A stretch of DNA of 9,128 nucleotides, from NCBI GenBank assembly GCA_040902105.1, contig JBBDXW010000005.1, forward strand, positions 1 through 9,128, in the 5' to 3' direction. This DNA is from IDS-8 sp040902105 (lineage in GTDB: Bacteria > Pseudomonadota > Gammaproteobacteria > Steroidobacterales > Woeseiaceae). Below the pieces are notes generated by a model that was not told the DNA's origin, did no database searches, and saw only the letters and a program-made list of their open reading frames with translations. The position numbers and the translations under genes are program-made. Within the stretch, counting starts at the first letter, position 1; each line of letters opens with the position of its first letter. Shown piece by piece: positions 7,750-9,128 of this stretch.

Positions 7750-9027
7750 TTATCTCGCGAGCACGCGGCCGAGGATATCAAGAAACAGCTCTGCGTTTTC
7801 CCTCGACAGGACCATCGGCGGACGCAATTTCAGGATATTGTCGTCGCGACCGATCGTGTTCGTCAGCACGCCCTCATTTCGCAGTCCCTCGACGACCCGC
7901 GTTGCATAGCCTGTCGCCGGCTTCCTGCTTTCCTTGTCTTCGACGAGTTCCGCCGCAAGGAAAAGCCCTGTCCCGCGTACGTCGCCGATGCGTTCGTGGC
8001 GCTCGGCAAGGTGCTTCAAACCGGCGGTCAGGCGCCGTCCAACGTCCAGCGCGTTTCGCTGCAGCTGTTGCGTCTCGAGGACGTCCAGCACCGCAAGCCC
8101 CGCGGCGGCCGATACGGGGTTGCCGCCGAACGTATTGAAATACCGCGCATCCCGCGCAAATGCACTGGCGATGTCCGTACGCGTGACGGTTGCAGCGAGC
8201 GGATGCCCGTTGCCCATCGGCTTCCCCATGGTCACGATGTCCGGCACCACGTCTTCAATCTCGAAGCCCCAGAACGTTTCTCCGGTCCTGCCGAATCCCG
8301 GCTGTACTTCGTCCGCGACAAACAGGCCTCCGGCGGCACGGATATGGCCGGCCGCGCGCGACAGGTATCCCGGCGGCACCGAGACCACGCCATCGGATGA
8401 AATAATCGTGTCCAGGACCAGTGCGGCCGGTTTGATGCCGCGGCTTTGCAACAACTCCACCGCCTCTGCCACATGAAGGGCGTAGCGCTCTGCCGCGTCG
8501 TCGCCGCGGTAACGGCCGCGATAGACGTCCGGCGCCGGCACTGCCACAACGTGCGGCCGCCGCGTTTCCGGCGTGTCGTACTCGGTGCTTATTTCGGCGA
8601 TCGCCTGCGAATTGCCGTGATAGGAGTAGTCGGTCACGATCACACCGACACCGCCCGTTACCGTCCTCGCAATTCGCAGTGCGAGTTCGTTTGCTTCCGT
8701 GCCCGTACAGCTGAACATTGCGACGTCGAGTGCGTCCGGCAATGTCGCCGTCAGGCGTTCGGCGTAGTCGAGCACGAGTTCATGCAGATAACGCGTGTGG
8801 GTGTTGAGTATCCGGCCCTGCCTGGCGATCGCATCGACAACCTGCGGGTGGCAATGACCGACGTGCGGCACGTTGTTGTACATGTCGAGATATTTTCGTC
8901 CGTCGGCGTCATAAAGCCAGACGCCTTCGCCGCGGACGATATGCAGCGGGTCCGCGTAAAACAGCCTCAACGCCGGACCCAGCAGTTTTTTCCGGCGGGC
9001 GAGAAGACTGTCAGCGTTCAGCGGCAA
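7750..9027 (-). CDS. class-III PLP-dependent aminotransferase (AGXT2L-like)
   Basis: This is a cytoplasmic fold-type I PLP enzyme of 425 aa, a normal length for the class. Visible signatures are the start-proximal LHIVRGEGVWLYDADGRKYLD, then NNVPHVGHCHP (51-61), TGTEANELALR (108-118) for phosphate binding, YHG (136-138), VADEVQPGFGRTG (237-249) with the cofactor-pairing Asp239, and MGKPMGNGHP (267-276) with the Schiff-base Lys269. The HVGHCHP...NTHTRYLHELVLDYAERL pattern is close to the AGXT2L group, which includes ethanolamine-phosphate and phosphohydroxylysine phospho-lyases as well as true aminotransferases, so the reaction is open. The start must be TTG: an in-frame TGA lies two codons upstream, and the next ATG is near residue 49, inside conserved sequence. 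It lies 15 bases before the metalloprotease gene, probably in one operon. A role on amino acids, aminoalcohols or polyamine products is inference. Confidence 0.9.
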   Translation of the reverse strand: MPLNADSLLARRKKLLGPALRLFYADPLHIVRGEGVWLYDADGRKYLDMYNNVPHVGHCHPQVVDAIARQGRILNTHTRYLHELVLDYAERLTATLPDALDVAMFSCTGTEANELALRIARTVTGGVGVIVTDYSYHGNSQAIAEISTEYDTPETRRPHVVAVPAPDVYRGRYRGDDAAERYALHVAEAVELLQSRGIKPAALVLDTIISSDGVVSVPPGYLSRAAGHIRAAGGLFVADEVQPGFGRTGETFWGFEIEDVVPDIVTMGKPMGNGHPLAATVTRTDIASAFARDARYFNTFGGNPVSAAAGLAVLDVLETQQLQRNALDVGRRLTAGLKHLAERHERIGDVRGTGLFLAAELVEDKESRKPATGYATRVVEGLRNEGVLTNTIGRDDNILKLRPPMVLSRENAELFLDILGRVLAR

Positions 9028-9128
9028 ATTTCACTGGCCCTGCGCAAGTCGTATTCGCTCGTCTCTGGCACCGGCAGGAGTGCCGTCCGGGGGTGTTCCA
9101 CGAGCGAGTTTCCCGTGTCTGAGCACGT
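9018..9128 (-). CDS. 3' end of an unidentified upstream gene (partial)
   Basis: The sequence is too short to identify. Two minus-strand frames are possible. One runs from 9128 to a TGA at 9020-9018, overlapping the aminotransferase start by 10 bases; its third codon positions are clearly GC-rich, as in the neighbouring gene, and it ends ...PETSEYDLRRASEICR. The other ends at a TGA at 9033-9031, three bases before the TTG start, and ends ...ARDERIRLAQGQ. I slightly favour the first by codon bias. Either would place a gene directly upstream in the same operon. Confidence 0.3.
   Translation of the reverse strand, partial: TCSDTGNSLVEHPRTALLPVPETSEYDLRRASEICR

Noticed and set aside
7735..7781. 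Upstream start at 7781 for the metalloprotease in the downstream frame
   Set aside because: The residues between 7781 and the frameshift (Ser/Arg/Cys-rich) do not resemble the family. The true N-terminus with lipobox is in the other frame from 7734.

Overview
The window looks like a piece of a gammaproteobacterial chromosome, probably a draft or metagenome-derived scaffold. It has moderately high GC, REP-like palindromes of the GTAGGAGCCCGC type common in Pseudomonas/Xanthomonas-like genomes, and a 10-base N gap. All supported genes lie on the minus strand, so transcription runs from the high coordinates to the low ones.

Layout in transcription order (right to left). 9018-9128: the tail of an unidentified upstream gene. 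7750-9027: a class-III PLP aminotransferase of the AGXT2L/ethanolamine-phosphate-lyase-like clade, with a TTG start. 7734-5211: a lipoprotein zinc metalloprotease (DUF5117/Met-zincin type) that starts 15 bases after the aminotransferase stop and carries a one-base frameshift near 7564-7566. 5069-5210: an intergenic region with a good sigma70-like promoter whose spacer is a near-perfect 18-bp palindrome. 5068-3167: a Tat-exported FAD enzyme of the spermidine dehydrogenase (SpdH) family. 3118-1754: an NhaC-family antiporter. 1723-1259: a small exported cupin. 1057-1258: an intergenic region with a REPIN-like inverted REP pair interrupted by the N gap. 1050-124: an exported protein of unknown function with an acidic calcium-loop-like motif. 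1-123: non-coding, with a short palindrome.

Working model (inference): spdH, nhaC-like and cupin form one short operon from the palindrome-controlled promoter, placed next to a second operon that encodes the aminotransferase and an exported peptidase. Together they could serve use of extracellular peptides and amines. SpdH would oxidise a polyamine outside the cytoplasmic membrane, the NhaC homologue would exchange an ion or a small solute, and the aminotransferase would process an amine inside the cell. No regulator gene lies in the window. The most useful points are the operator-like palindrome, the metalloprotease frameshift and the gene combination. I saw no CRISPR array, tRNA, rRNA, phage gene or transposase.
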